DNA of 64,000 nucleotides from JBHICC01 sp046759385 (lineage in GTDB: Bacteria > Pseudomonadota > Gammaproteobacteria > Acidiferrobacterales > SPGG2): contig JBHICC010000005.1 of the NCBI GenBank assembly GCA_046759385.1, positions 13,912 to 77,911 on the forward strand, read 5' to 3'. Position 1 is the first letter of the stretch. Each line of letters begins with the position of its first letter. The translations under genes were made by a program, and so were the position numbers. A model generated the notes under the pieces. It made no database searches. It was not told the origin of the DNA and saw nothing but the letters and a program-made list of their open reading frames with translations. Below, one piece after another: positions 33,305 to 42,795 of this stretch.

Positions 33305-34606
33305 ATGCGCAATTACGCGTCTGTCGATCAAAGTGAGCGCAAGGTGCCGATAAACCTGCGGCAATCCGGACCCACGCCGGTGGAGATGCTCATTTCCACG
33401 CGTGTGCGCAAATCGCCTTATTGGCACTTATCGATCGAAGCGGGATGCTGGCGAGCAACGATTTATAACCGCATGTATCACCCGCGTGGGTACGTCAAAC
33501 CCGTAGACGGCGGCATGATGGTCGAGTACGACGCCATCGTTAACCATGTCACTTTGTGGAACGTCGCGGTCGAACGCCAGATCCAAGTTATTGGCCCTGA
33601 CGCCGAAGCCTTTGTGAGCTATGTCGTCACGCGCGATGCCACGCGTATCCAGCCCATGAGTGCGCGTTATGTGATCTTATGCAACGAGAAGGGCGGCGTC
33701 TTGAACGACCCAGTCCTGCTTCGGCTGTCCAAGCATGAGTTCTGGTTCAGCCTCTCCGATTCGGACCTGATGCTCTGGCTCCAGGGCGTCAATGTAGGGA
33801 GGCGCTTTAAGGTCGACATCAATGAGATCGATGTTTCACCGGTGCAGATACAGGGCCCCAAATCCGTTGCGTTGATGATAGACCTCGTTGGCCCGCATGT
33901 CGCCGATCTGCCACCGTACGGCCTCATGGAAGCGAAGGTAGCCGGTCACCCCGTTATTATTTCTCAAACCGGTTTCTCTGGCGAAAAGGGCTATGAGATC
34001 TATTTGCGCGACGCTACGCTTTATGCGGAAGACCTGTGGTACGCGGTGCTCGACGCAGGCAAGCCTCATAATTTGAGGGTGATCGCCCCGGCACATCACC
34101 GTCGTATTGCCGCCGGAATCCTTTCCTGGGGCCAGGACATGGATGCGGAGACGGTGCCTTACCAGGTCAATCTGGGCTATCAAGTACCGCGTAACAAGAA
34201 GGCCGATTACATTGGCAAGGCAGCGCTGGAAGAAATGCGCAAGGCGATCGATAGCGGCAAGCCGCCTTTTAAGAACACGTTAGTAGGCATGGCATTGGGG
34301 GGCAAACCGATCAATGATTATGCGCCGGACTTCTGGCTGATCGCCGACGCCCGCGGCGGTGATCCAGTTGGTTACGTTACGTCGCCCTGGTACTCGCCCG
34401 AGCTGGAGACAAATATCGCCATGGGTTTCGTGCCGTTGGCCTTATCAGCGCTGGGCACTACGCTGAAGGTGTGGCTGCCCGAGCACTATCAGACAGAACC
34501 TGGCAGACCGGTAGATGCCACCGTGGTGGAAGTACCGTTTAGGCCATCGGTCAACCCCAACGTTCGCGAAATCGCCAAGGCCCACGGGCGTGATTATGTT
34601 TCATGA
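33305..34606 (+). CDS. DmdA-like GcvT-superfamily folate-dependent demethylase
   Basis: A 433-residue GcvT-fold protein. The region VTLWNVAVERQIQVIGPDAE through NEKGGVLNDPVLLRL and FWFSLSDSDLMLWLQGV is very like DMSP demethylase DmdA, and QTGFSGEKGYEIYLRD continues the pattern. Ordinary DmdA is about 370 residues; this protein has an extra 45 or so N-terminal residues and a longer C-terminus. Expected chemistry is methyl transfer to tetrahydrofolate from a sulfonium or quaternary amine. The next gene is a BCCT transporter, and acuI lies beyond it, both expected partners for DMSP. dmdB, dmdC and dmdD are not in the window. A betaine-related methyl donor is the main alternative. A strong GAGGAG precedes the ATG. 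Confidence 0.75.
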   Translation: MRNYASVDQSERKVPINLRQSGPTPVEMLISTRVRKSPYWHLSIEAGCWRATIYNRMYHPRGYVKPVDGGMMVEYDAIVNHVTLWNVAVERQIQVIGPDAEAFVSYVVTRDATRIQPMSARYVILCNEKGGVLNDPVLLRLSKHEFWFSLSDSDLMLWLQGVNVGRRFKVDINEIDVSPVQIQGPKSVALMIDLVGPHVADLPPYGLMEAKVAGHPVIISQTGFSGEKGYEIYLRDATLYAEDLWYAVLDAGKPHNLRVIAPAHHRRIAAGILSWGQDMDAETVPYQVNLGYQVPRNKKADYIGKAALEEMRKAIDSGKPPFKNTLVGMALGGKPINDYAPDFWLIADARGGDPVGYVTSPWYSPELETNIAMGFVPLALSALGTTLKVWLPEHYQTEPGRPVDATVVEVPFRPSVNPNVREIAKAHGRDYVS

Positions 34607-34757
34607 CCCTCCTTCTCTTGCTTCCCCGGGATTTCGATTGCGACAAAGTGGAAGCAAGCGTATGGTGTCTTCATCGCCCCGAGGGTAGAAGATAGCAAGT
34701 CAATAAACGCTAAAGAAAAGTAGATCACTACAGCACCAAACAGACAGGAGGTCAGTC

Positions 34758-36398
34758 ATGAAACCTCACGTGGCAAAATCGGGATTCCTAGGCGGTACAA
34801 ATCCCACAGTTGCAATCGTCTCCAAGGTCGTCATTGTTGTTTTTTTGCTGTTCGGGTTATTGCAGGCCGAAGCGATCCATCAGGCACTCGGCCTAGGCGC
34901 CGAAATTCCTTCCAGAACGTTTAATGCAGTCAAGGGTTTTATCCTGGGTACCCTCAAGTGGTACTACATCGCCATCGTGGCATTCTTCTTGTTCTTCGTC
35001 CTCTGGCTCGCAGTCAGTCGCTACGGTAGCGTGCGATTAGGCAAAGACACCGACCGACCCGAGTTCAGCAACTTCGCCTGGTTTGCGATGCTGTTCGGTT
35101 GTGGCATGGGTATCGGGCTGGTGTTCTGGAGCATCGCCGAACCGATTTACCATTTCCAGAGTAATCCGTTCATTGAGGAAGCCCAACAGAAATCGGCGCT
35201 GGCGGCGGTGACCGCGATGCGACTTACATTTTTCCACTGGGGCCTTCATCCGTGGGCGATCTATGTCATCGTTGCGCTGTCGCTTGCTTACTTCTCTTAC
35301 CGCAAAGGTTTGCCGTTGACGATCCGCTCGTCACTGTATCCGATCATCGGAGACAGGATTTACGGTCCGATCGGGCACGCCGTCGACATCTTAGCCGTGT
35401 TCGCGACGGTGTTTGGTGTGGCCACGTCACTTGGCCTCGGCGTGCAACAGATGAATACGGGCTTGCACCAGATGTTTGGCATGCCGGTCGGAGTACCGTG
35501 GCAAATCCTATTGATTGCGATTATCTCAGCGATCGCCGTTGTGTCGGTCGTTTCGGGTGTCAACAAGGGCATCCGCATACTGAGCAATCTGAATCTGTGG
35601 CTCAGCTTTGCGATCCTTATCTTTCTATTGGCCTTTGGGCCGACGCGCTTTCTGTTGCGGACGTTACTGCAAAGTACCGGCGACTACTTGGCAAACGTGA
35701 TTCCGCTAAGCCTTTGGACCGACGCTAATCAGGACCGACCGTGGCAAGGCTGGTGGACGGCGTTCTATTGGGGGTGGTGGATCGCCTGGTCTCCGTTTGT
35801 CGGCATGTTCATTGCCCGCATCTCCAAGGGGCGCACGATTCGCGAGTTTGTTATCGGCGTGCTGTTGTTGCCGACCACATTCGGATTTATCTGGCTGACC
35901 CTATTCGGTGGAACCGCGCTGTACATCGAGTTAGCCGGCCAGGGCGGTATCGTCGCAGCGGTCAAGCAAGACGTCACGCTCGCGCTTTACACCACCTTGG
36001 ACAAGATGAACCCCACCGTGGTTGGGCTATTCACTTGGGAGTGGCTGGCGACGCTATTCGCATTCGTGGCTACATTGCTTATCGCGACGTACTTTATTAC
36101 GTCCTCTGACTCCGGCACGTTGGTGGTGGCGACACTGTTGTCGATGGGCGACCCGAATCCACGTACATTGCATCGCGTGATTTGGGGGTTCGGCGAAGGC
36201 GCCGTGGCGGCAATCTTGTTGCTTGCCGGTGGACTGGGCGCGCTGCAGACGGCTTCGATTACGGCGGCATTGCCCTTTTCAGTGATCATGATTTTCATGT
36301 GCTACGGGATCGTCAAAGCGCTGCAGCAAGAAGTCGTCGGGCCACAATATGCACCGGCTAAGGGCGCAAGCGGCGGAGGCGCCAAAAGAGCCCGTTAG
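34758..36398 (+). CDS. BCCT family betaine/carnitine/choline (DMSP) transporter
   Basis: A 12-helix Na+/H+-coupled transporter of 546 residues. Family signatures are present: GCGMGIGLVFWSIAEPIYHF, the WGLHPWAIYV helix, and the Trp-rich substrate box FYWGWWIAWSPFVGMFIARI followed by SKGRTIREF. BCCT proteins import glycine betaine, choline, carnitine or DMSP. An extended cytosolic C-terminal osmosensor is lacking (only about 30 residues after the last helix), suggesting nutrient uptake rather than osmoregulation. A strong AGGAGG lies before the ATG. It is convergent with acuI across a palindromic region. Confidence 0.92.
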   Translation: MKPHVAKSGFLGGTNPTVAIVSKVVIVVFLLFGLLQAEAIHQALGLGAEIPSRTFNAVKGFILGTLKWYYIAIVAFFLFFVLWLAVSRYGSVRLGKDTDRPEFSNFAWFAMLFGCGMGIGLVFWSIAEPIYHFQSNPFIEEAQQKSALAAVTAMRLTFFHWGLHPWAIYVIVALSLAYFSYRKGLPLTIRSSLYPIIGDRIYGPIGHAVDILAVFATVFGVATSLGLGVQQMNTGLHQMFGMPVGVPWQILLIAIISAIAVVSVVSGVNKGIRILSNLNLWLSFAILIFLLAFGPTRFLLRTLLQSTGDYLANVIPLSLWTDANQDRPWQGWWTAFYWGWWIAWSPFVGMFIARISKGRTIREFVIGVLLLPTTFGFIWLTLFGGTALYIELAGQGGIVAAVKQDVTLALYTTLDKMNPTVVGLFTWEWLATLFAFVATLLIATYFITSSDSGTLVVATLLSMGDPNPRTLHRVIWGFGEGAVAAILLLAGGLGALQTASITAALPFSVIMIFMCYGIVKALQQEVVGPQYAPAKGASGGGAKRAR

Positions 36399-36410
36399 CC
36401 CTTCTCTCAG

Positions 36411-36483
36411 CCTTCCCCCCCAAAGGGGGAAGGTGTGGTTCCCCGCTTCTCCTGACCTTTCCCAGCTCGTGGGGGAGGTCAGG
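36411..36483. terminator. Two consecutive hairpins between convergent BCCT and acuI genes
   Basis: The first hairpin pairs 36411-36419 with 36425-36433 (CCTTCCCCC and GGGGGAAGG, 5-base loop). The second spans 36451-36483: CCTGACCT and AGGTCAGG extended by further C-G and G-T pairs around the loop AGCTCGT. Neither has a long T tract, so they may be a bidirectional terminator or a REP-type palindrome. The stop codon TGA of acuI lies within the arm of the second hairpin. Confidence 0.55.
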
Positions 36484-37480
36484 AGGAGGCGTTTACATCC
36501 ACGACCACCCGGCCACGTATCTGCCCCTTTAAGATCGCTGGTGCTATCTCGGGCAGTTGAGACAAACCGACAGTCTGCGTCATGGTCGCAAGCTTCTCCA
36601 TCGGCAAATCACGTGCGAGCCGCGCCCATATTGCAGGCCGTTGCGTTGCGGGGTACATCACCGAATCGATTCCTTGAAGGGCGACGCCGCGAAGGATAAA
36701 CGGGAACACGGTGGTCTCGAGCTGCATGCCGCCAGCAAGACCGCAAGCAGCGACCGTTGCACCGTAACGCATCTGACTGAGCACCGCGGCCAGCGTTTGC
36801 CCGCCAACCGTATCGACGGCACCGGCCCAGGTTTCCGATTCTAGTGGCTTAGCGGCACGCGCCAGTGCCGCGCGATCAACTACATTGTGTGCACCGAGTG
36901 AGTACAAGTAGTCGTGCAGCTCGGCGCGCCCGCTCGAGGCGGTGACCTCGTATCCCATGTTAGCGAGCAAGGCCACCGCTAGGCTGCCAACCCCGCCAGC
37001 GGCACCGGTCACAACCACCTGTCCACCATCTGTTTTGAGTCCTCGCTGTTCAAGCGCAATCATGCACAGCATGGCCGTGAACCCGGCAGTACCGATTGCC
37101 ATGGCTTGCTCAGGGCTCAGTTCCTGCGGCAGGTGCGTTAACCACTTGGACTTGAGTCGTGCTTTCTGCGCGTAGCCACCCCAGTGACCTTCGCCAACGC
37201 CCCACCCCGTCAATAGCACGCGATCACCCTGCTTGAAATCGGGTGACTCAGATGCTTCAACGACACCAGCCAGATCGACCCCGGGCACCATCGGAAAGCG
37301 TCGCACAACCCTGCCTTTCCCGGTAATCGCCAGGCCGTCCTTATAATTGAGGCTCGAATAATCGACGCGCACCACTACATCGCCTTCGGGAAGCGCACCG
37401 GTCGTTAACTCTTGGAAAGCGTGAACGGTCTTACCTTCTTGCTGGTTGACGATCAGCGCCCGGAATTTCTGATTTGACAT
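36479..37480 (-). CDS. acuI: AcuI/YhdH family acryloyl-CoA reductase-like zinc-free MDR
   Basis: A medium-chain dehydrogenase of 333 residues. The N-terminal LNYKDGLAITGKG and FPMVPGVDLAGVV, GWGVGEGHWGGYAQKARL, and the NADPH-binding VTGAAGGVGSLAVALL are all typical of AcuI/YhdH. AcuI reduces acryloyl-CoA to propionyl-CoA with NADPH, detoxifying a product of DMSP breakdown. Here the gene starts 20 bases after soxG in the same direction, so it appears to be the last gene of the sdaA-soxBDAG operon. This placement is unusual and links DMSP and betaine catabolism. The end of the gene lies in a palindromic element. Confidence 0.87.
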   Translation of the reverse strand: MSNQKFRALIVNQQEGKTVHAFQELTTGALPEGDVVVRVDYSSLNYKDGLAITGKGRVVRRFPMVPGVDLAGVVEASESPDFKQGDRVLLTGWGVGEGHWGGYAQKARLKSKWLTHLPQELSPEQAMAIGTAGFTAMLCMIALEQRGLKTDGGQVVVTGAAGGVGSLAVALLANMGYEVTASSGRAELHDYLYSLGAHNVVDRAALARAAKPLESETWAGAVDTVGGQTLAAVLSQMRYGATVAACGLAGGMQLETTVFPFILRGVALQGIDSVMYPATQRPAIWARLARDLPMEKLATMTQTVGLSQLPEIAPAILKGQIRGRVVVDVNASS

Positions 37481-37500
37481 TAAGAGAGCCTCAGTTGACG

Positions 37501-38175
37501 TTAAGTTTTCGGATTCAATTGTGCATTGAGCTTTTCTGCACTGATGGCATTAGATACGGCGGGCTTGGAAGCTACAATGGCAAGTTCATACTCCGCCGCG
37601 GCGTCTGTGAGCCAGCGCCAGACATAATCGGCAAAGCTGCGATGCACATAGACGTCATACGTTGGCACTTTGTCAAGCTGATGCAGTAACATGTGACAAC
37701 GAGCAAGTCCTGTCTGCGCGCACTGGCCCGGCCCGAACGCACGTGGATGTAGATCGATGCTGCAGCCTTTCATCAGCACATCGCGTGCATACGGACCCGA
37801 CATACCGATGATGATACGGCTGTCACTGACGTTGCTGACGGCAACATGCTGACCGGAAAGAGCCTTTCGCAACTTTTCCGTTGCCGCTTCGTCACGTCCG
37901 TCCGGCAATACGATCAGCCATTCATCAGGACCCAGCCAAAGCGCCGAAACGCCCTTTTTTTTGCTGACGGTGTTTGACTCCGCCGGCACATTAACCCCTA
38001 ATGCTTGCTGCACCCCCTTTACGAATGCGGGATCCTGGCAATCGCCACGCAAAGCGAGCTGACCTCTAAACGGACGTTCGCACAGACTAACACCCGCCTC
38101 GCCCGGGTCGGTCACCGCGCTGACCTCGAGATGGCGATGTGTCAGCGCGCTTTGACGCAAATAGTCCTTATTCAC
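37501..38175 (-). CDS. soxG: Sarcosine oxidase gamma subunit
   Basis: The small folate-domain-like subunit of heterotetrameric sarcosine oxidase, 224 residues. The sequence LWLGPDEWLIVLPDG, then SDSRIIIGMSGPYARDVLMKGCSIDLHPRAF and QTGLARCHMLLHQ, is diagnostic. The start is GTG 38175, which overlaps the soxA stop (TAA) by 8 bases; the longer ATG version at 38268 would sit well inside soxA and is rejected. It is followed closely by acuI. Confidence 0.9.
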   Translation of the reverse strand: MNKDYLRQSALTHRHLEVSAVTDPGEAGVSLCERPFRGQLALRGDCQDPAFVKGVQQALGVNVPAESNTVSKKKGVSALWLGPDEWLIVLPDGRDEAATEKLRKALSGQHVAVSNVSDSRIIIGMSGPYARDVLMKGCSIDLHPRAFGPGQCAQTGLARCHMLLHQLDKVPTYDVYVHRSFADYVWRWLTDAAAEYELAIVASKPAVSNAISAEKLNAQLNPKT

Positions 38176-41100
38176 GTAATCGTTGCCCTTCCGGATCGTA
38201 AAACTGCGGCTGGGTAATCGTCGCGGCAATCGCTTTACCTTCAACAGGTATATGGACGATCTCACCATGCCGTCGCCGCCCGCCTTTCACTAAGCCAAGC
38301 GCGATGGAACGCTTAAGGTTGGCGCTGTAGTAACTCGAAGTCACATGCCCAATCATATCTATCGGCGGTTTCTGATTCGGATTCACGACAGTTTGCCCTC
38401 CTTCGGGCAACACTTGGTTGGGGTCCAATGTCAGTAAACCCACGAGCTGTTTGCGATCCTTACGAACCGTGTCTGACCGAAACAGCGAGCGCTTGCCAAC
38501 AAAGTCCTTGTGCTTGCTCACCATGCGTTCCATACCGAGATCAATCGGTGTTACCGTACCGTCTGTATCCTGACCGGCAATGATGTATCCCTTTTCAGCC
38601 CGCAACACATGCATCGTCTCGGTGCCAATCGGGGTAATGCCATATTCCTCGCCGGCGGTCATCAAAGCGTTCCAAAGCGCCAAGCCGTAGCGCGCGGGTA
38701 TGTTAATTTCATACGATGACTCACCCGTGAACGACACACGGAAGACTCTTGCGCGTATCCCAGCGACCGTGCCCTCCCGGTGGCTCATGAACGCGAAGCC
38801 CTTCGCACTTAAGTCAATGTCGTCTGTGAGTTTGGCCAATAGCCGGCGCGCAAACGGGCCCGCAATCGCCACGGTGGCCCAGTGCTCAGTCATCGAGTTG
38901 CAATAAACCTTGAGCTCAGGCCATTCCGTCTGTAGCCATTCTTCCAGCCACGCGAGCACGCGGGCGGCGTTGCCACTCGTTGTTGTCATCCAGTAATGGT
39001 TTTCGCCGATACGTGACGTGACACCGTCATCAAACACCATCCCGTCCTCGCCGCACATGATGCCGTAGCGGCAACGGCCAATAGCGAGTGTCTTCCAGCT
39101 GTTCGTATAGATACGATCGAGGAGCTCAACCGCATCTGGTCCTTGGATGTCGATCTTACCCAACGTGCTGGCATCGAGGATGCCGATCGCATTACGGGTC
39201 GCTAAACTTTCGCGGTTTACCGCATCGTGCATCGATTCGCCAAGGCGTGGATAGTACCAAGGACGTTTCCACTGCCCCACATCCTCGAACTTGGTACCGT
39301 TGGTGACGTGCCACTGATGAATCGAGGTCAACCTGGTCGAATCGGCAAGTTCGCCCACGTCACGACCGGCGATGGTGCCAAATGTCAAAGGCGTGTAAGG
39401 CGGTCGAAAGGTTGTAGTACCGACAACAGGAATATCCTCACTGAGCGTTTGCCCCAAGATTGCTAGTGCGTTGATGTTCCCAGTTTTTCCCTGGTCGGTC
39501 CCCATACCGATAGTCGTGTATCGTTTCAAGTGCTCGACCGAACGGTAACCCTCGCGCGCCGCTAATGCGATGTCGGTTGCCGTAACATCGTTCTGAAAAT
39601 CGACGAAGTGCTTATTGGTCGGGCCACCCGACCCCTTACGCGGCACCATCCAGCACGGACGCAGCGGTGCTGCCTCGACCAACTTAGCCGATGGGGCCCC
39701 CAATCCCTCCATCTCTCTAAATCCGGCGTCTGCCGCCGCGGCGATTCCCGCGGCATGCCCTTCGTGTAAACATTCTGCGAGCTCGAAATGCCCGTTCGCG
39801 CCACCAACCGAGCGCTGGTGCTGCACCGATTTAGCGGGCACAAAACAGGCACGATCACGATCGTATTCAAGCCGACCGCGCGATTGAGAAAACAGATGCA
39901 CGACGGGACTCCAACCGCCGGACATGCACAAGAAATCGCAAGCGACCGTCCGGGGCGCGCCGGTGATGCCCCTGCCGCTTTCGTCCAGCGCCATCACTTC
40001 AACACGTCTTACCCTGTTTGTCCCGAGCACTGCGACGACAGCGTAGCCATTCAGAATCTCGACTCCATGGCTTCGCAGTACTGTCGTCAACGAACTCTTT
40101 GGCTTCGGGCGGGTATCCACGAGCGCGACGATAGCGATGCCGGCATCTAACAAGTCGCGCACAACCCGATAAGCGCTGTCGTTGTTAGTAAACACCACGG
40201 CCCTGCGCCCTGGGCTGACGGCATAACGGTTTACGTAGCATTGTGCCGCTGAGGCCAACATTACACCGGGTCGGTCGTTGTTGTGGAACACGATCGGACG
40301 TTCCAGTGCGCCAGTGGCCAGCACAACCTGCTTTGCCCTTATCTTCCACAGGCGCTGCTTCGGCCTGTGTCCTCCCTTCCCTGGGCCTACGTGGTCTGTG
40401 ATGCGCTGTGCAGCGATCAGGTAATTATGATCGTAATACCCGGTGACCGTAGTACGTGACAGCAGCGAGACCTCTTCCCTGCCTTCAACTTCATCGACCA
40501 CTTCTGTAATCCATTCCTCAGCCGGTTTGTCATTGATCTCTTCCTCTTTACTGAGCAGTGAACCACCGAGCTCCGACTGTTCATCGACCAATATGACGCG
40601 CGCCCCGCACTGCGCCGCCGCCCGCGCTGCTGCCAGACCGGCGGGGCCAGCGCCAACGACCAACACGTCGCAGTGGACATGCGTTTTGTCGTACTGGTCG
40701 GGATCGACCCCCACGGGTGCCCGCCCCAGCCCTGCTGCCTTTCGGATGAAGTGCTCGTAGTGCCTCCAGAAGCGCTTAGGCCACATGAAGGTCTTGTAGT
40801 AAAAGCCAGCAGGTAGAATGTGTGATAACGCATTATTTATGGCACCTAGATCAAATCGTACGCTTGGCCAACAGTTCTGGCTTGCCGCTTCGAGCCCCTC
40901 GTACAGTTCCACCTGGGTCGCCCGCAAGTTGGGCTCAGTGTGCGCACCGCTGTTGAGTTGGACAAGTCCATTGGGTTCTTCGCTGCCAGCGCTGAGAATG
41001 CCGCGCGGCCGGTGGTACTTGAAGCTGCGTCCGACCAGATGGATACCATTAGCCAGCAGTGCCGAAGCCAGCGTGTCACCGATATAACCCTCGTATCGCT

Positions 41101-41179
41101 TACCATTAAAACTGAACCACAAGGACCGGCTACGGTCGACACGCCCGCCTCTTTCTAGCCGCCAGCGCTGCTTGCTCAA
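38168..41179 (-). CDS. soxA: Sarcosine oxidase alpha subunit
   Basis: The large subunit of tetrameric sarcosine oxidase, 1,003 residues. Order: an N-terminal ferredoxin-like segment without Fe-S cysteines (FNGKRYEGYIGDTLASALLA, FKYHRPRGIL), a NAD(P)-type dinucleotide domain (VVGAGPAGLAAARAAAQCGA), and a C-terminal GcvT domain (FTGESSYEINIPARYG) that binds tetrahydrofolate. It oxidises sarcosine to glycine and makes 5,10-methylene-THF and peroxide together with the beta subunit. The start is TTG 41179, overlapping the soxD stop as TTGA; a longer ATG version at 41290 would lie inside soxD and is rejected. Confidence 0.93.
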   Translation of the reverse strand: MSKQRWRLERGGRVDRSRSLWFSFNGKRYEGYIGDTLASALLANGIHLVGRSFKYHRPRGILSAGSEEPNGLVQLNSGAHTEPNLRATQVELYEGLEAASQNCWPSVRFDLGAINNALSHILPAGFYYKTFMWPKRFWRHYEHFIRKAAGLGRAPVGVDPDQYDKTHVHCDVLVVGAGPAGLAAARAAAQCGARVILVDEQSELGGSLLSKEEEINDKPAEEWITEVVDEVEGREEVSLLSRTTVTGYYDHNYLIAAQRITDHVGPGKGGHRPKQRLWKIRAKQVVLATGALERPIVFHNNDRPGVMLASAAQCYVNRYAVSPGRRAVVFTNNDSAYRVVRDLLDAGIAIVALVDTRPKPKSSLTTVLRSHGVEILNGYAVVAVLGTNRVRRVEVMALDESGRGITGAPRTVACDFLCMSGGWSPVVHLFSQSRGRLEYDRDRACFVPAKSVQHQRSVGGANGHFELAECLHEGHAAGIAAAADAGFREMEGLGAPSAKLVEAAPLRPCWMVPRKGSGGPTNKHFVDFQNDVTATDIALAAREGYRSVEHLKRYTTIGMGTDQGKTGNINALAILGQTLSEDIPVVGTTTFRPPYTPLTFGTIAGRDVGELADSTRLTSIHQWHVTNGTKFEDVGQWKRPWYYPRLGESMHDAVNRESLATRNAIGILDASTLGKIDIQGPDAVELLDRIYTNSWKTLAIGRCRYGIMCGEDGMVFDDGVTSRIGENHYWMTTTSGNAARVLAWLEEWLQTEWPELKVYCNSMTEHWATVAIAGPFARRLLAKLTDDIDLSAKGFAFMSHREGTVAGIRARVFRVSFTGESSYEINIPARYGLALWNALMTAGEEYGITPIGTETMHVLRAEKGYIIAGQDTDGTVTPIDLGMERMVSKHKDFVGKRSLFRSDTVRKDRKQLVGLLTLDPNQVLPEGGQTVVNPNQKPPIDMIGHVTSSYYSANLKRSIALGLVKGGRRRHGEIVHIPVEGKAIAATITQPQFYDPEGQRLRE

Positions 41180-41457
41180 GATTGCCCTCCCGGCGGCTGT
41201 TCCCCCATCTTGTACACGCCGATGATTTGGTGCGTGAACGTATCGCGCTGAATATTGAACCAACGTCGACAGCCCAGCGTATGCGCCCAACGTTCGCAGA
41301 ACGGGCCTTTTGGGTTACTGCGCATGAAGACGTAGTCGGCCCATTCTTCGTCGGAGAGCTCTTCAGGGTGTTCCGGACGCGCGATATGCGCTTCGCCACC
41401 ATAGCTAAACTCATGTTCGTCGCGCTCGCCACACCAAGGACACTTAATAAGTAACAC
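41176..41457 (-). CDS. soxD: Sarcosine oxidase delta subunit
   Basis: The small zinc-binding subunit, 93 residues. The zinc ligands C6, C9 (CPWCGERDEHEF), H59 and C63 (CERWAHTLGC) are all visible at the spacing known for TSOX delta. The stop overlaps the soxA TTG start. It lies 14 bases after soxB. Confidence 0.94.
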   Translation of the reverse strand: MLLIKCPWCGERDEHEFSYGGEAHIARPEHPEELSDEEWADYVFMRSNPKGPFCERWAHTLGCRRWFNIQRDTFTHQIIGVYKMGEQPPGGQS

Positions 41458-41471
41458 GTTTCTTAGTTCTC

Positions 41472-42734
41472 CTAGTGTGACACAGCGGCAGCACCGTGCT
41501 CATCGATCAACCGTCCAGTCGTGAAACGCTCGAGATTGAATGGCGCGTTCAAGCCGTGGGGTCGGTCTTGGGCGATCGTATAGGCGAATACCCAGCCCGA
41601 ACCTGGCGTAGCCTTGAAGCCGCCGGTACCCCAACCGCAATTGAAGTAGAGGCCTTTAACCGGTGTCTTACTAATGATAGGGCTTGCATCGGGGCACACA
41701 TCGACAATGCCACCCCACTGTCGCAGCATACGCAGCCGAGAGAAAATCGGAAACAGCTCGAGCAACGCGCCCGTTTGCCCTTCGATCACGGGAAAGCTAC
41801 CGCGCTGAGAGTAAGAGTTAAACGCGTCGATCCCGGCGCCAATGACGAGCTCACCCTTGTCCGATTGGCTCACATACACATGTACCGAGGCCGACATCAC
41901 GACCGTGTCAAGAATCGGCTTGATCGGCTCAGAGACCAACGCTTGCAATGGATGACTTTGTATCGGCAGCCTGAGTCCAGCCATTTCTGCCAGTACGCTT
42001 GAATGGCCCGCCGTTACTACACCGACCTTATTCGCCTTGATAAAGCCCTTGCTGGTTTCGACGCCTTCGACCTTGGCGCCGCTGCGCCGAATCCCGGTCA
42101 CCTCGCAGTTCTGAATGATGTCGACTCCGCGCGCGTCGGCTGCGCGCGCGAACCCCCAAGCCACCGCATCATGCCGCGCGACACCGCCTCGCCGTTGTAG
42201 TGAAGCTCCTAAAACTGGATAACGAGAGGTGGGTGAAGTATTCATGATCGGCACCATCGCCTTCACTTGCTCGGTCGTCAAAATCTCCGAATCGATGCCG
42301 TTAAGTTCAATGGCATGGACCCGCCGTGACAGTTCGCGCAAGTCATGCAGGTTATGGGCAAGATTGAGCACCCCGCGTTGGCTGAGCATGATGTTGAAGT
42401 TGAGCTCGTGGCTCAGACCTTCGTACAGTTTCAACGCGTGCTCATATATATGTGCACTTTCGTCGCAAAGGTAATTGGAGCGAATAATGGTCGTGTTGCG
42501 CCCGGTATTGCCGCCGCCCAGCCAGCCTTTTTCAACCACCGCGACATTGGTAATCCCGTGTTCCTTGGCAAGGTAATAGGCTGTCGCCAAGCCATGACCG
42601 CCGCCTCCGACGATCACCACGTCGTACGCTTGCTTCGGCTCCGGACTGCGCCAGGCTTCCCACCAGTTCTGGTGGAAACTGAACGCATTACGGACGAGGC
42701 TAAAGAATGAGTATTTCTTCGGTTTACGGCTCAT
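41472..42734 (-). CDS. soxB: Sarcosine oxidase beta subunit
   Basis: The FAD- and FMN-binding subunit of tetrameric sarcosine oxidase, 420 residues. The dinucleotide motif VVIVGGGGHGLATAYYLAKE is at about residues 39-58. The motif RRGGVARHDAV contains the histidine (about residue 188) that carries covalent FMN in the characterised enzyme. FNCGWGTGGFKATPGSG near the C-terminus closes the FAD site. It follows sdaA after 61 bases in the same direction. Confidence 0.94.
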   Translation of the reverse strand: MSRKPKKYSFFSLVRNAFSFHQNWWEAWRSPEPKQAYDVVIVGGGGHGLATAYYLAKEHGITNVAVVEKGWLGGGNTGRNTTIIRSNYLCDESAHIYEHALKLYEGLSHELNFNIMLSQRGVLNLAHNLHDLRELSRRVHAIELNGIDSEILTTEQVKAMVPIMNTSPTSRYPVLGASLQRRGGVARHDAVAWGFARAADARGVDIIQNCEVTGIRRSGAKVEGVETSKGFIKANKVGVVTAGHSSVLAEMAGLRLPIQSHPLQALVSEPIKPILDTVVMSASVHVYVSQSDKGELVIGAGIDAFNSYSQRGSFPVIEGQTGALLELFPIFSRLRMLRQWGGIVDVCPDASPIISKTPVKGLYFNCGWGTGGFKATPGSGWVFAYTIAQDRPHGLNAPFNLERFTTGRLIDEHGAAAVSH

Positions 42735-42795
42735 ATGAGTTAAGCGCGCTGACCGCCGACGGCCGTGAGGATGGGCATCGCGGCGCGAACCGCCC

